Below, piece after piece: positions 43,864 through 52,516 of a stretch of 64,000 nt of DNA. The position numbers were made by a program, and so were the translations under genes. Every line of letters begins with the position of its first letter. Positions within the stretch are counted from its first letter, which is position 1. Source of the stretch: Castellaniella hirudinis_A (lineage in GTDB: Bacteria > Pseudomonadota > Gammaproteobacteria > Burkholderiales > Burkholderiaceae_B); NCBI RefSeq assembly GCF_047468865.1, contig NZ_JBLGTV010000005.1, positions 124,001 through 188,000 of the forward strand. The letters run 5' to 3'. Under the pieces are notes generated by a model. The model ran no database searches and was not told the DNA's origin. It worked only from the letters and a program-made list of their open reading frames with translations.

Positions 43864-44739
43864 TTACACCCGATCGGTTGAACGACCGCCGAACAGGCCG
43901 CGCGGCATGAAGAAAAGAATCAGCAGGATCAGCACGAAGGGGATGGCGTCTTTGTAGGCCGACGAGATGTAGCCCGCCCCCATGGCTTCGAGGATGCCCA
44001 CCAGCAGCCCGCCGACCACGGCCCCCAGGCCGTTGCCCAACCCGCCGACCACGGCGGCGACAAAGCCTTTCAGCCCCAGCATGATGCCGACGTCATAGGA
44101 CGTCAGGGTGATGGGCGTGATCAGGATGCCGCCCAGCGCGCCCAGGGCGGCCGCCAGGGCGAAGCTCATGAGCAGAACCCAGCCCGTGCTGATGCCCACC
44201 AGCTGCGCGGCGACCTGGTTGATGGCCGTGGCCAGCATGGCCTTGCCCGCCAGCGTGCGGGTGAAGAAATACCAGAGCAGCACCACGACGATGGCCGTCA
44301 CCCCGAACACCCACAGGCTTTGGGGCAGCAGGGTGGCCCCCAGGATGTTCAGGGGCGGTTGGTCGGAGAAGGGCGGCAGGCTGTGGGCGTTTTTGCCGAA
44401 CCAGACCTGGGCGAGCCCGCGGATCACCAGCGAGGCCCCGATGGTGATGATGATGAGCGTGACCGTATCGGCGTGCTTGACGGGTTCGATGGTGAGTTTT
44501 TCCATCAGCATGCCCACGATCGCCGGCAGGAAGACCGCCAGGGCGAACGCCGGCGCCCAGTGCAGGCCCGATTGGGTGAAGTAGACGGCCAGCATGCCGC
44601 CGAGCATGATGAACTCGCCCTGGGCGAAGTTGATGACGTTGCTGGCGTTGTAGATCAGATTGAAGCCCAGGGCGGCCAGGGCATAGGTTGCCCCGACGGT
44701 AAGCCCTGAAAACAGGAACTGCAGAAATTCTGCTTGCAC
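43864..44739 (-). CDS. livH: LivH-type ABC transporter permease
   Basis: A 291-residue polytopic permease with the LivH pattern (FLFSGLTVGATYALAALGFN, VINFAQGEFIMLGGMLA, GLKGFVAAVVGGLGNGLGAV). GTG at 44739 is the start and is preceded by AGGAGAC. It is the first gene of the operon livH-livM-livG-livF-monooxygenase-DUF2783. Confidence 0.93.
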   Translation of the reverse strand: MQAEFLQFLFSGLTVGATYALAALGFNLIYNASNVINFAQGEFIMLGGMLAVYFTQSGLHWAPAFALAVFLPAIVGMLMEKLTIEPVKHADTVTLIIITIGASLVIRGLAQVWFGKNAHSLPPFSDQPPLNILGATLLPQSLWVFGVTAIVVVLLWYFFTRTLAGKAMLATAINQVAAQLVGISTGWVLLMSFALAAALGALGGILITPITLTSYDVGIMLGLKGFVAAVVGGLGNGLGAVVGGLLVGILEAMGAGYISSAYKDAIPFVLILLILFFMPRGLFGGRSTDRV

Positions 44740-45072
44740 GAAGAGTCTCCTACGGGGGTCGGTTGGTACGGACTTTGATCCGCCCGCTGCTTGCTTGTAT
44801 TACAAATACCCTAATAAAAAAATGGCATTTGGTATCGCTTAAAACATAGTGGAATTGATCCATCAGATCAATAGAAATTCGCTAATATCTGACAAATATC
44901 CGGGTAAACCAGCAAATAATTATCAGCTGGGCAAATCCATTCATTTGACTAACAAATATATAATCCAGGTTTTAATCACTACGAAAAAAAATCTTTTCAA
45001 AACAAATCGGTATCATGTCTTGTGCGGTCTCTGTGTTCATGGCTATCATCGCAGTAAACAGGGAGATCAAAG
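44740..45072. promoter_or_regulatory. AT-rich divergent promoter region (liv operon / aldehyde dehydrogenase)
   Basis: This 333-bp stretch holds no gene and is much richer in A/T than its surroundings. It contains GTATT-ACA-AATAC (44797-44809) and the word GTATCGCTTA (44832-44841), also present in the paa divergent region. GGGAGATC at 45060-45067 is the ribosome-binding site of the aldehyde dehydrogenase. Confidence 0.55.
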
Positions 45073-46503
45073 ATGAACTACACCCCGCTTGCCTTGTATA
45101 TCGACGGCGAGCTCCTGGCCGGCGACGGCCGCCGGCACCAGGACGTCGTCAACCCGGCGACCGGCGAAATCCTGGGGCGCCTGCCGCATGCCGACGCCGC
45201 CGACCTGGATCGGGCCCTGCGGGCCGCCCAGCGTGCCTTCGAGGGCTGGCGCCTCAGTTCGCCCATGGATCGCGCGGCCATTCTGCGCCAGGTGGCGGCG
45301 TTCACCCGCGAGCGGGCGGACGCGATTGCGCGCCACATGACGCTGGATCAGGGCAAGCCGCTGGCCGAGGCCCGCAACGAACTGCTGTCCTGTGCGGATC
45401 ACGCCGACTGGCATGCCGAGGAATGTCGCCGCATCTATGGACGCGTCATCCCCGCCCGCAAGCCAGAAATCCGCCAGATGGTGCTGCGCGAGCCCGTCGG
45501 GGTCTGCGCCGCGTTCACCCCCTGGAACTTCCCCTACAACCAGGCCATCCGTAAAATCTGCGCCGCCGTGGGCGCGGGCTGCGCGATCATCCTCAAAGGC
45601 CCGGAAGACGCGCCCAGCGCCGTGCTGGCCATTGCGCGGATGTTCCACGATGCCGGCCTGCCGCCCGGGGTGCTCAATGTCGTCTGGGGCGTGCCGTCCG
45701 AAATATCCGATACATTGATCCGTTCGCCCATCGTGCGCAAAGTATCGTTTACCGGCTCGGTGGCCGTGGGCAAGCAGCTGGCGGCCCTGGCCGGGGCCCA
45801 CATGAAGCGCGTCACGATGGAATTGGGCGGCCATTCGCCCGTCATCGTCCACGAAGACGCGGACGTCGCCCGCGCAGCGCGGCATCTGGCCCGGTTCAAG
45901 GTTCACAATGCCGGCCAGGTCTGTATTTCGCCCACCCGGTTTTATGTTCACGATCGCATCCATGACGCCTTTGTCGAGGCCTTCGTGGCCGAAATGCGCA
46001 AGGTGCGGGTGGGCGACGGCCTGGACGAACACACCGACATGGGGCCTTTGGCCCATGCGCGCCGCGTGCCCGCGATGACGCGCTTCGTCGAAGACGCCCG
46101 GGCGCGGGGCGCCCGGGTTCTGCTGGGGGGCAATCCGCTGGATCGGCCCGGCTTTTTCTTCGAGCCGACCGTGGTGGGCGATGTCCCCGACGACGCCTTG
46201 CTGATGACCGAAGAACCCTTCGGGCCGATTGCGCCCATTGCGCGCTTCAGCGACGAGGACGACGTGCTGCGCCGGGCGAATGCGCTGCCTTACGGCCTGT
46301 CGGCGTATGTGTTCACTTGCAGCCTGCGGCGGGCCCACCGGGCGGCGCAGGAACTCCAGGCGGGCATGGTCAACATCAACCACTTCGGCAGTGCCTTGCC
46401 CGAAACCCCTTTCGGCGGCGTCAAAGACAGCGGCATCGGCAGCGAGGGCGGCAGTGAAACCTTCGACGGCTATCTTGTCACTAAATTCGTTACCCAGATC
46501 TGA
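45073..46503 (+). CDS. NAD(P)-dependent aldehyde dehydrogenase
   Basis: A 476-residue aldehyde dehydrogenase with TPWNFPYNQAIRKI, catalytic Glu in MELGGHSPV, catalytic Cys in NAGQVCISPTRF and EEPFGPIAPI. It is closest in layout to the succinate-semialdehyde dehydrogenase (GabD) group. Divergence from the liv/monooxygenase operon suggests oxidation of an aldehyde made from the same aromatic substrate, such as an arylacetaldehyde; this is inferred. The chemoreceptor gene follows after 14 bp. Confidence 0.88.
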   Translation: MNYTPLALYIDGELLAGDGRRHQDVVNPATGEILGRLPHADAADLDRALRAAQRAFEGWRLSSPMDRAAILRQVAAFTRERADAIARHMTLDQGKPLAEARNELLSCADHADWHAEECRRIYGRVIPARKPEIRQMVLREPVGVCAAFTPWNFPYNQAIRKICAAVGAGCAIILKGPEDAPSAVLAIARMFHDAGLPPGVLNVVWGVPSEISDTLIRSPIVRKVSFTGSVAVGKQLAALAGAHMKRVTMELGGHSPVIVHEDADVARAARHLARFKVHNAGQVCISPTRFYVHDRIHDAFVEAFVAEMRKVRVGDGLDEHTDMGPLAHARRVPAMTRFVEDARARGARVLLGGNPLDRPGFFFEPTVVGDVPDDALLMTEEPFGPIAPIARFSDEDDVLRRANALPYGLSAYVFTCSLRRAHRAAQELQAGMVNINHFGSALPETPFGGVKDSGIGSEGGSETFDGYLVTKFVTQI

Positions 46504-46517
46504 TCCAAAGTAAAACC

Positions 46518-48548
46518 ATGCGAAACTTGAAAATTGGCACCAAACTGCTGCTGGGTTTCAGCCTGGCCGTGCTGCTCATCGTCCTGATTTCCGGCATCGG
46601 GGTCTGGCGCATCGTCAGCGCCGAGAACACCAACACCGAGCTGCTGTACCGGCAGGACGTCCATACCCTGAGCCTGCAGTGGCTGCGCCTGACCCAGGTC
46701 AACCGCGAACGCGACCGCGCCATCGGGGTCATGACCAACCGCGACCAGATCGCCACCCTGAAAGACCTGATCGGCCAGACCAGCCAGCGGATCAACCAGG
46801 TCGAGCAGCAGGTCAAGGGCCTGATCCACGACGCCGGGGACGAGGCCCTGTACCAGGATATCCTGTCGGCCAGGCAGGCCTTCCTGGCGACGCGGGATGA
46901 GGCCCGGGCCGCGCAGGACAAGGGCGATATCATCCGCGCCACCAACCTGTACGAAACCGAAGTCCCGCAGCGGCTGGATCACTACGTCGAGCGGATTTCC
47001 GCCTTTGCCGATCAGCAGGCCCGCCTGGTGCGCGAAACCAGCGAGACCGCCGTGCGCGATGGCCAGGCCAGCCTGCCGATCCTGCTGCTGGCCGCCCTGG
47101 TTGCGGTCATCCTGATGCCTCTGTTCGCCTGGCTGATCACGCGCAGCCTGAAAAACCAGCTGGGCGGCGAGCCCGGGCATGCGGCGCTGGTGGCCGAACG
47201 CATCTCCAAGGGCCACCTGGACGTGGATATCCAGGTGCAGTCCAAGGATAAATCCAGCCTGCTGTATGCCATGAAGCGCATGCGCGCCAACCTGGCCCGG
47301 CTGGTGGGCGACATGCAGCTGGGATCCAGCTCCATCGCGGGGGCGGTGGGGCAGATCACTGCGGGCAGCATGGAGCTGTCCTCGCGCACCGACACCCAGG
47401 CCAGTTCCCTGGCCCAGACGGCGGCCACCATGGAAGAACTGACCGCCACGGTGCGCCAGAATGCGGACAACGCCCAGCAGGCCAACGACCTGGCCAGCGC
47501 CGCCGCGCAGACCGCCACAGAAGGCGGGGCCATCGTCACCGAACTGGTCGACACCATGGGGGAAATCCATGGCCGGGCGCAGCAGGTGGCCGATATCGTC
47601 AGCGTGATCGACAGCATCGCCTTTCAAACCAACATCCTGGCGCTGAATGCCGCAGTAGAGGCCGCCCGCGCGGGTGAACAGGGCCGTGGCTTCGCGGTGG
47701 TGGCGGCCGAAGTCCGGGCGCTGGCGCAGCGCAGCGCCGGGGCCGCCAAGGAAATCAAAACCCTGATCGACGCCTCGGTCGAGTCCGCCGCCAAGGGCAA
47801 CCAGCAGGCGGGGCGGGCGGGCAGCACCATGGGCGACATCGTCGAGGGTATCCGGCGCGTCACCGGGATCATGGGGGAAATCAGCGCCGCCAGCCGCGAA
47901 CAGGCCACCGGCATCGAAGAAATCCGTTCCGCCATCAGCCAGATGGACAGCGTCACTCAGCAAAACGCCAGCCTGGTCGAACAATCCGCCGCCGCGGCCG
48001 CCGCCCTGCAGGCGCAGGCCGATGCCCTGTCCCAACTGGCTTCGGCGTTCCATCTGTCCGGCCCGGTGGATACCGAGATGATCGAAGGCAACGATACCCT
48101 GTCGTATTCGCGCACTTTGCTGCAGGCGCCCAAGACCGACGGGTCGGCCTTTTACCCCTGGACGCGCGAACTCGAAGTGGACATTGCGGTCATCGACAAG
48201 GATCACCAGAAGCTCGTCAGCCTGATCAATGCCCTGCACGAATCCATGGCGAAAGGCCACAGCAAGACGGCAATTGGGAAAATCCTGGACGAACTGATCT
48301 TCTACACCCAGGATCACTTCACGCGTGAAGAACAGATGATGCTGGACGCGGGCTATACCGGCTACGAGCAGCACAAGAAAATCCACGACAATCTGGTCAA
48401 GAAAGTGGTGGAATTCCGCGAAAGCTATCGGGCGGGGCATTCCATGGTGTCGGTGGAGCTGTCCAATTTTCTGCGCAACTGGCTCAGTACCCACATCATG
48501 AAGACCGACAAGGACTACGCCCCGGTGATGAAGGCCTCGCTGCGGTAG
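46518..48548 (+). CDS. Methyl-accepting chemotaxis protein with C-terminal bacteriohemerythrin domain
   Basis: A 676-residue receptor: membrane segments about 12-33 and 188-208, a four-helix periplasmic domain between, HAMP (about 210-265) and the signalling hairpin with SIAFQTNILALNAAVEAARA and RGFAVVAAEVRALAQRSAGA. From about 545 a bacteriohemerythrin domain follows: YPWTRELEVDI, IDKDHQKLV, DHFTREEQMM, YEQHKKIHDNL and HIMKTDKDY, so the H-HxxxE-H-HxxxxD diiron set is complete. Such receptors (DcrH type) sense O2. It is 14 bp after the aldehyde dehydrogenase, so taxis and aromatic catabolism may be linked. Confidence 0.93.
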   Translation: MRNLKIGTKLLLGFSLAVLLIVLISGIGVWRIVSAENTNTELLYRQDVHTLSLQWLRLTQVNRERDRAIGVMTNRDQIATLKDLIGQTSQRINQVEQQVKGLIHDAGDEALYQDILSARQAFLATRDEARAAQDKGDIIRATNLYETEVPQRLDHYVERISAFADQQARLVRETSETAVRDGQASLPILLLAALVAVILMPLFAWLITRSLKNQLGGEPGHAALVAERISKGHLDVDIQVQSKDKSSLLYAMKRMRANLARLVGDMQLGSSSIAGAVGQITAGSMELSSRTDTQASSLAQTAATMEELTATVRQNADNAQQANDLASAAAQTATEGGAIVTELVDTMGEIHGRAQQVADIVSVIDSIAFQTNILALNAAVEAARAGEQGRGFAVVAAEVRALAQRSAGAAKEIKTLIDASVESAAKGNQQAGRAGSTMGDIVEGIRRVTGIMGEISAASREQATGIEEIRSAISQMDSVTQQNASLVEQSAAAAAALQAQADALSQLASAFHLSGPVDTEMIEGNDTLSYSRTLLQAPKTDGSAFYPWTRELEVDIAVIDKDHQKLVSLINALHESMAKGHSKTAIGKILDELIFYTQDHFTREEQMMLDAGYTGYEQHKKIHDNLVKKVVEFRESYRAGHSMVSVELSNFLRNWLSTHIMKTDKDYAPVMKASLR

Positions 48549-48562
48549 CCGCCGGGGCGGTC

Positions 48563-48603
48563 GCGCCACATGCGCCGCAGCCGCTTCGCGGCGCATGTGG
48601 CGC
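48563..48603. terminator. Perfect 16-bp hairpin after the chemoreceptor gene
   Basis: Arms GCGCCACATGCGCCGC (48563-48578) and its exact complement (48588-48603) enclose a 9-base loop, 15 bp after the stop. No T-run follows, so it may be a weak or Rho-assisted terminator or an mRNA-stabilising structure. Confidence 0.55.
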
Positions 48604-48652
48604 GGGGCGATCGGTGTTATTCTGACAAGCTGTATTTCCGAGTGTTTGTCTG

Positions 48653-48877
48653 GTGCGTATCCGATCATTGGCATTTGCCGTGCTGGGGGGCTTGCCCCTG
48701 ATGTTGTCCGCCTGCTCCTGGGGCGGGGCGGCGGATCCCGCCGCGCCCTGCCGGGCCGATCCGACCCGCTGCCTGTTCGAGGGCGCCTACGAGCCGGGCG
48801 AGCGCGGCTACGCCGAAGCCGAGGCCCAGCGCCTGAACCGCGCCGAGGCCGAACGCCTGCGCCGGATTGAATTCTGA
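48653..48877 (+). CDS. Small putative lipoprotein
   Basis: A 74-residue protein from GTG at 48653 with a lipoprotein signal (FAVLGGLPLMLSAC, Cys21), a Cys-containing spacer (APCRADPTRCLFEGAYEPGE) and a charged C-terminal helix. No family recognised. Its stop is 20 bp before the MFS gene, so the two may be co-transcribed. Confidence 0.6.
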   Translation: MRIRSLAFAVLGGLPLMLSACSWGGAADPAAPCRADPTRCLFEGAYEPGERGYAEAEAQRLNRAEAERLRRIEF

Positions 48878-48897
48878 TCGGGCGCCGGCGCGACGAC

Positions 48898-50112
48898 ATG
48901 GCTGCCGACTATCACGATCATCCGGGCCGTCTGCTGCGCCTGACCATGGTGCTGGTGGGGGTGTTTGCCTTCATCCAGGTGTATTCCATTCAGTCCATCC
49001 TGCCGCAGCTGCAGCAAGACCTCGGCGCCAGTGTGGTCGAAATCGGCAACGCGGTGGGCATGACGGTTCTGGCGGTTGCCCTGGTTTCCCCCTTCGTGGG
49101 GATGCTGTCCGACGCCGTGGGCCGCAAGCGCTTGATCGTCGGGTCGGTTTTTCTGCTGGCGGTGCCCACCGCCTTGATGCCCTGGGTCGAAAGCGTGCAG
49201 GGCCTGCTGGTTCTGCGCTTCTGGCAGGGCCTGGCGGTTCCCGGGGTTTCTGTGGTGGCCGTGGCCTACATCGGCGAGGAGTTCCGCGGCTCCACCATGA
49301 TCCGCATCGTGACCCTCTATGTGTCGGGTTGCGTGCTCGGCGGCTTCGCCGGGCGGTTCCTGATGGGCCACCTGACGGAATACATGCCCTGGCGGTCGGC
49401 GTTCCTGCTGATGGCGGTGCTGAATCTGCTGGGGGCCGTGGTGGTCTGGCGCGGCTTGCCGGCGTCGCGCCATTTTGTGGCCAACACCCGCGTCCGATCC
49501 AGCCTGCTGACACTGGGCCAGTTGCTGCGCAACCCGCACCTGCAGGCAGCCTGCGCCCTGGGCTTCACCGTGCTGTTCATGCTGGTGGCGCTGTTTACCT
49601 TCGTCAACCTGCATCTGGCGGCGGCGCCTTTCCATTTCAGCTCGGGCCAATTGGCCAACATCTTCACGGTGTACCTGTTGGGGGTGGTCGTCACCCCGCT
49701 GGCGGGGCGCCTGATTCCGCGCCTGGGGGCGCGGCGCACCATTCTGTCCATGCTGCTGCTGTCGGCCCTGGGGGTGGCGCTGACCCTGACGACGTCCTCC
49801 TGGCTGATCGTGACGGCCCTGGCCATGGCGGCCTGCGGCGTTTTCGTCACCCAATCGGCCACCATGAGCTTCATTGCCTCGCGCATCAATTACGGCCGTT
49901 CGCTGGCCAGCGGGATGTATTACTCGATTTACTACTGCGGCGGTTTTACCGGGGCTTGGCTGTGCGGCATCGCTTATGCGCGCTATGGCTGGCTCGGGAC
50001 GGTCGTCGTGCTGCTGGCGGTGCAGGCCGTGGGGGGGCTGATTGCCTGGCGCTTCATCCCGGCGCCGCCGGCCCCGGCCGCCCGCTCGGCTGAAACCCGG
50101 CCGGTGGATTGA
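48898..50112 (+). CDS. MFS transporter (YnfM-like)
   Basis: A 404-residue permease with 12 predicted membrane segments and MFS motif A (GMLSDAVGRKRLIVGS). Further YnfM-like features are VYSIQSILPQLQQDLGASV and IGEEFRGSTM. The substrate is not readable; relatives are proton-coupled drug or metabolite exporters. The ATG at 48898 is used; GGCGCGACG upstream gives a weak ribosome-binding site. Confidence 0.85.
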   Translation: MAADYHDHPGRLLRLTMVLVGVFAFIQVYSIQSILPQLQQDLGASVVEIGNAVGMTVLAVALVSPFVGMLSDAVGRKRLIVGSVFLLAVPTALMPWVESVQGLLVLRFWQGLAVPGVSVVAVAYIGEEFRGSTMIRIVTLYVSGCVLGGFAGRFLMGHLTEYMPWRSAFLLMAVLNLLGAVVVWRGLPASRHFVANTRVRSSLLTLGQLLRNPHLQAACALGFTVLFMLVALFTFVNLHLAAAPFHFSSGQLANIFTVYLLGVVVTPLAGRLIPRLGARRTILSMLLLSALGVALTLTTSSWLIVTALAMAACGVFVTQSATMSFIASRINYGRSLASGMYYSIYYCGGFTGAWLCGIAYARYGWLGTVVVLLAVQAVGGLIAWRFIPAPPAPAARSAETRPVD

Positions 50113-50153
50113 AACCACCTGAAACCGCCTGCGGCGGCGGGGCGGGTTTCGCG

Positions 50154-50159
50154 TATAAT
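50154..50159 (+). promoter_or_regulatory. -10 element (TATAAT) of the riboswitch-terC transcript
   Basis: A consensus TATAAT lies 8 bp before the riboswitch aptamer starts. No convincing -35 hexamer is seen in the GC-rich sequence upstream. Confidence 0.55.
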
Positions 50160-50166
50160 CCGCAAC

Positions 50167-50400
50167 TCAAGGGGAGTAGCTCCTTCGCCGCCACATCGTC
50201 ATGACGGTGCCTGCTTGCAGGCACCCGGTGTTCGGGCGGTCGGCCCACGCCGACCGTGAGCAAGACCTTGCCATCTCGTGCTTTCAATCCGCATATTGCG
50301 TTGCCTCGGGCGCCGCGATACCCGGGTCGGGGGTACAGGGGCAAGGCGCGTCTTCTTTCAAAAACGGCCTGGCCCGCAGATGGGTTTCCAGGCCGTTTTT
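50167..50400 (+). ncRNA. yybP-ykoY (Mn2+) riboswitch leader
   Basis: The aptamer has the conserved CAAGGGGAGTAGC (50168-50180) and GCAAGACCTTG (50260-50270); CAAGG and CCTTG pair as stem P1. Between them lie GC-rich hairpins (for example TGCCTGCTTGCAGGCA). An intrinsic terminator (50360-50401) follows, just before terC. Mn2+ binding would be expected to prevent termination and switch on the exporter. The 3' limit of the element is approximate. Confidence 0.85.
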
Positions 50401-50401
50401 T
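50360..50401 (+). terminator. Expression-platform terminator of the riboswitch
   Basis: Arms AAAAACGGCCTGG (50360-50372) and CCAGGCCGTTTTT (50388-50400) are perfectly complementary and end in T6. It lies 12 bp before the terC ATG, so read-through is needed for expression. Confidence 0.88.
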
Positions 50402-50412
50402 CAAGGAAGACC

Positions 50413-51117
50413 ATGATCGAATTTTTTCAAACCCTCAGCTGGGCCGCTGTATTCCAGATTATCCTGATCGATATCCTGCTGGGAGGGGACAATGCCGTGG
50501 TGATCGCGCTGGCGTGCCGCAACTTGCAGCCCAGGCAGCGTCTGCAGGGTATTTTGTGGGGCACCGCGGGGGCGATTGGCCTGCGGGTGTTGCTGATCGC
50601 CTTCGCCCTGACGCTGCTGAGCGTGCCGTACCTGAAGATCGCGGGGGCTTTGCTGCTGCTGTGGATCGGCGTCAAGCTCCTGATCCCGGAAGACGGCGCG
50701 CATGGCGACGTCCGCGGCGGCGCATCCATCTGGGCCGCGGTCAAGACCATCCTGATCGCGGATTTCGTCATGAGCCTGGACAATGTCATCGCCATCGCCG
50801 GGGCGGCGCAAAACGCGCATGCCGACCACCAGATCGGCCTGGTGGCCTTTGGCCTGGTGGTCAGTGTGCCCATCATCATCTGGGGCAGCACGCTGGTGCT
50901 GAAATTGATTGACCGCTTCCCCGCAGTGGTGACCTTTGGCGCGGCGCTGCTGGGTTGGATCGCCGGGGGCATGCTGGTCACCGACGTCGTGGTGGCGGAA
51001 CACTTCGGGACGCCCGCCGCCGGCGTGAAAATCGGCATCGAACTGGCGGTCGCCCTGCTGGTCGTGGCGCTGGGCAAGCTGTTGGCGCGCCGCAAGACCG
51101 CCCCGGCTTCGGCCTGA
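50413..51117 (+). CDS. TerC family integral membrane protein, putative Mn2+ exporter
   Basis: A 234-residue protein with seven predicted membrane segments and the TerC family acidic motifs in the membrane (LLGGDNAVVIALA and MSLDNVIAIAG). Riboswitch-linked TerC proteins (YkoY, MeeF/MeeY, Alx) export Mn2+ and protect against excess metal. AAGGAAGA precedes the ATG at 50413. A perfect GC hairpin (51119-51135) follows the stop without a T-run. Confidence 0.9.
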   Translation: MIEFFQTLSWAAVFQIILIDILLGGDNAVVIALACRNLQPRQRLQGILWGTAGAIGLRVLLIAFALTLLSVPYLKIAGALLLLWIGVKLLIPEDGAHGDVRGGASIWAAVKTILIADFVMSLDNVIAIAGAAQNAHADHQIGLVAFGLVVSVPIIIWGSTLVLKLIDRFPAVVTFGAALLGWIAGGMLVTDVVVAEHFGTPAAGVKIGIELAVALLVVALGKLLARRKTAPASA

Positions 51118-51216
51118 CCCGGGGCACGGCCCCGGCGGCGCTTTCGCGGGCCGGCGCTGGGGTGCGGGGTTGGCGGCCGGCGGTCGGCGCTTGACGTGTT
51201 TTGTCTGGTGCCTGGG

Positions 51217-51516
51217 CTAAAGTACTTTATCGTCGGCGGCCATGCCGCCTTCGTCTTCCATGGTGGCCACCTGCCGGGCTTCGGCCGCGCCGAACTTGAG
51301 GCGCACCCCGATGCCGCCGTCGCTTTCGTGGATGAACGTGGCGCCCAGGGATTCCAGCGCCTGTTCCAGGGTATCCAACTGATCCGGGCTGGGCTGGGCC
51401 AGTTGGCGCTCGAAGCGGGTGATGGTGTCTTTGTCCAGGCCGGACAGGGTGGCCAGCTGTTCCCGGGTCAGGTCGACCAGGGCGCGGGCGGCGTGGCATT
51501 GCGGTCCAGTCATCAT
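51217..51516 (-). CDS. XRE-type helix-turn-helix regulator
   Basis: A 99-residue protein with a Cro/C1 helix-turn-helix in the first 60 residues (ALVDLTREQLATLSGLDKDT) and a short acidic tail. Small stand-alone regulators of this type are common; no target is evident. It is convergent with terC and divergent from yaaA. The intergenic side 51517-51730 may hold both promoters. Confidence 0.78.
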   Translation of the reverse strand: MMTGPQCHAARALVDLTREQLATLSGLDKDTITRFERQLAQPSPDQLDTLEQALESLGATFIHESDGGIGVRLKFGAAEARQVATMEDEGGMAADDKVL

Positions 51517-51730
51517 GGCGGCGCTCCTGAATTAAGCATTGCGACAGCCTCATGATAGGCCGTCGGCCCGGCGCTGTCACGAAAGCGCGGGTCGTCGGCG
51601 GGGGTTCTCCCCGCTCCTGGATTTTGCCTCTTGTTTCAGGCGATTGGGTTTGCCGCCCCGTTTTGCGGCCGCAAAAAAGCAGCCGGCCAGCGGTTACACT
51701 GGGTGGTCTTTGTTTGCGGGTTTGCTTGCT

Positions 51731-52516
51731 ATGCTGATGGTTCTGTCTCCGGCTAAAAAACTGGATTTCGATTCGCCGGTGCGCACGGCGCTGCACACGG
51801 CGCCCGTGTTCCCGGCCGATACCCGGGCGCTGGTGTCGGTGCTGCAAGGCCTGTCCCCCGGGGACTTGGCCGGGTTGATGCATTTATCGGATGCCCTGTC
51901 CCAGCTGAATGCCGATCGCTACCGCGCCTGGGTCGACCAGCCGGATACGGCCGCCGCCCGGCCCGCCGTGCTGGCGTTCAATGGAGATGTCTACGAGGGT
52001 CTGCGGGCGGCGCAGCTGTCCGATGCCCAGTTGTCCTGGGCGCAAGACCACTTGGCCATACTCAGCGGCCTGTACGGGGTGCTGCGCCCGCTGGATTTGA
52101 TCCAGCCGCACCGGCTGGAAATGGGCACCCGGCTGAAAACCGGCCGTGGCCACAGCCTGTACGAATTCTGGGGCGACCGGATCGCCCGGACGCTCAACCA
52201 GCGCCTGGCCGCCCAGGCCGGCCCGGCCGTTTTGCTGAATCTGGCCTCCCAGGAATACTTCAAGTCGGTGGATCGCAAGACGCTCACGGCCCAGGTCGTC
52301 GATTGCGTGTTCCAGGACGAAAAAAACGGTGTCTGGAAAGTCATCAGTTTCCACGCCAAGCGGGCACGCGGGCTGATGGCGCGTTTCGTCATCGACCAGC
52401 GGCTGGACCGCACCGAAGGCTTGAAAGAGTTCGCCGCCGAAGGTTATGCCTTCGATGCGGGTCAATCCACCCCCTCGCGGCTGGTTTTTCGGCGCCCGGA
52501 GCGGTTTATCCCGTGA
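51731..52516 (+). CDS. yaaA: Peroxide stress protein YaaA (DUF328)
   Basis: A 261-residue protein from the ATG at 51731 (MLMVLSPAKKLDFDSPVRTA). Family motifs include LSPAKKLDF, FNGDVYEGLRA, ILSGLYGVLRPLD, NLASQEYFKSV and FHAKRARGLMARF. YaaA lowers intracellular free iron and DNA damage during peroxide stress. Upstream in-frame codons back to 51539 do not resemble the family. Its end overlaps the convergent FUSC gene by 11 bp. Confidence 0.93.
   Translation: MLMVLSPAKKLDFDSPVRTALHTAPVFPADTRALVSVLQGLSPGDLAGLMHLSDALSQLNADRYRAWVDQPDTAAARPAVLAFNGDVYEGLRAAQLSDAQLSWAQDHLAILSGLYGVLRPLDLIQPHRLEMGTRLKTGRGHSLYEFWGDRIARTLNQRLAAQAGPAVLLNLASQEYFKSVDRKTLTAQVVDCVFQDEKNGVWKVISFHAKRARGLMARFVIDQRLDRTEGLKEFAAEGYAFDAGQSTPSRLVFRRPERFIP

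Noticed and set aside
46470..48899. An 809-residue open frame on the minus strand opposite the chemoreceptor
   Set aside because: It is the antisense shadow of a high-GC gene with full domain matches on the plus strand; the minus-strand protein is low-complexity Gly/His/Gln/Arg-rich and matches nothing.
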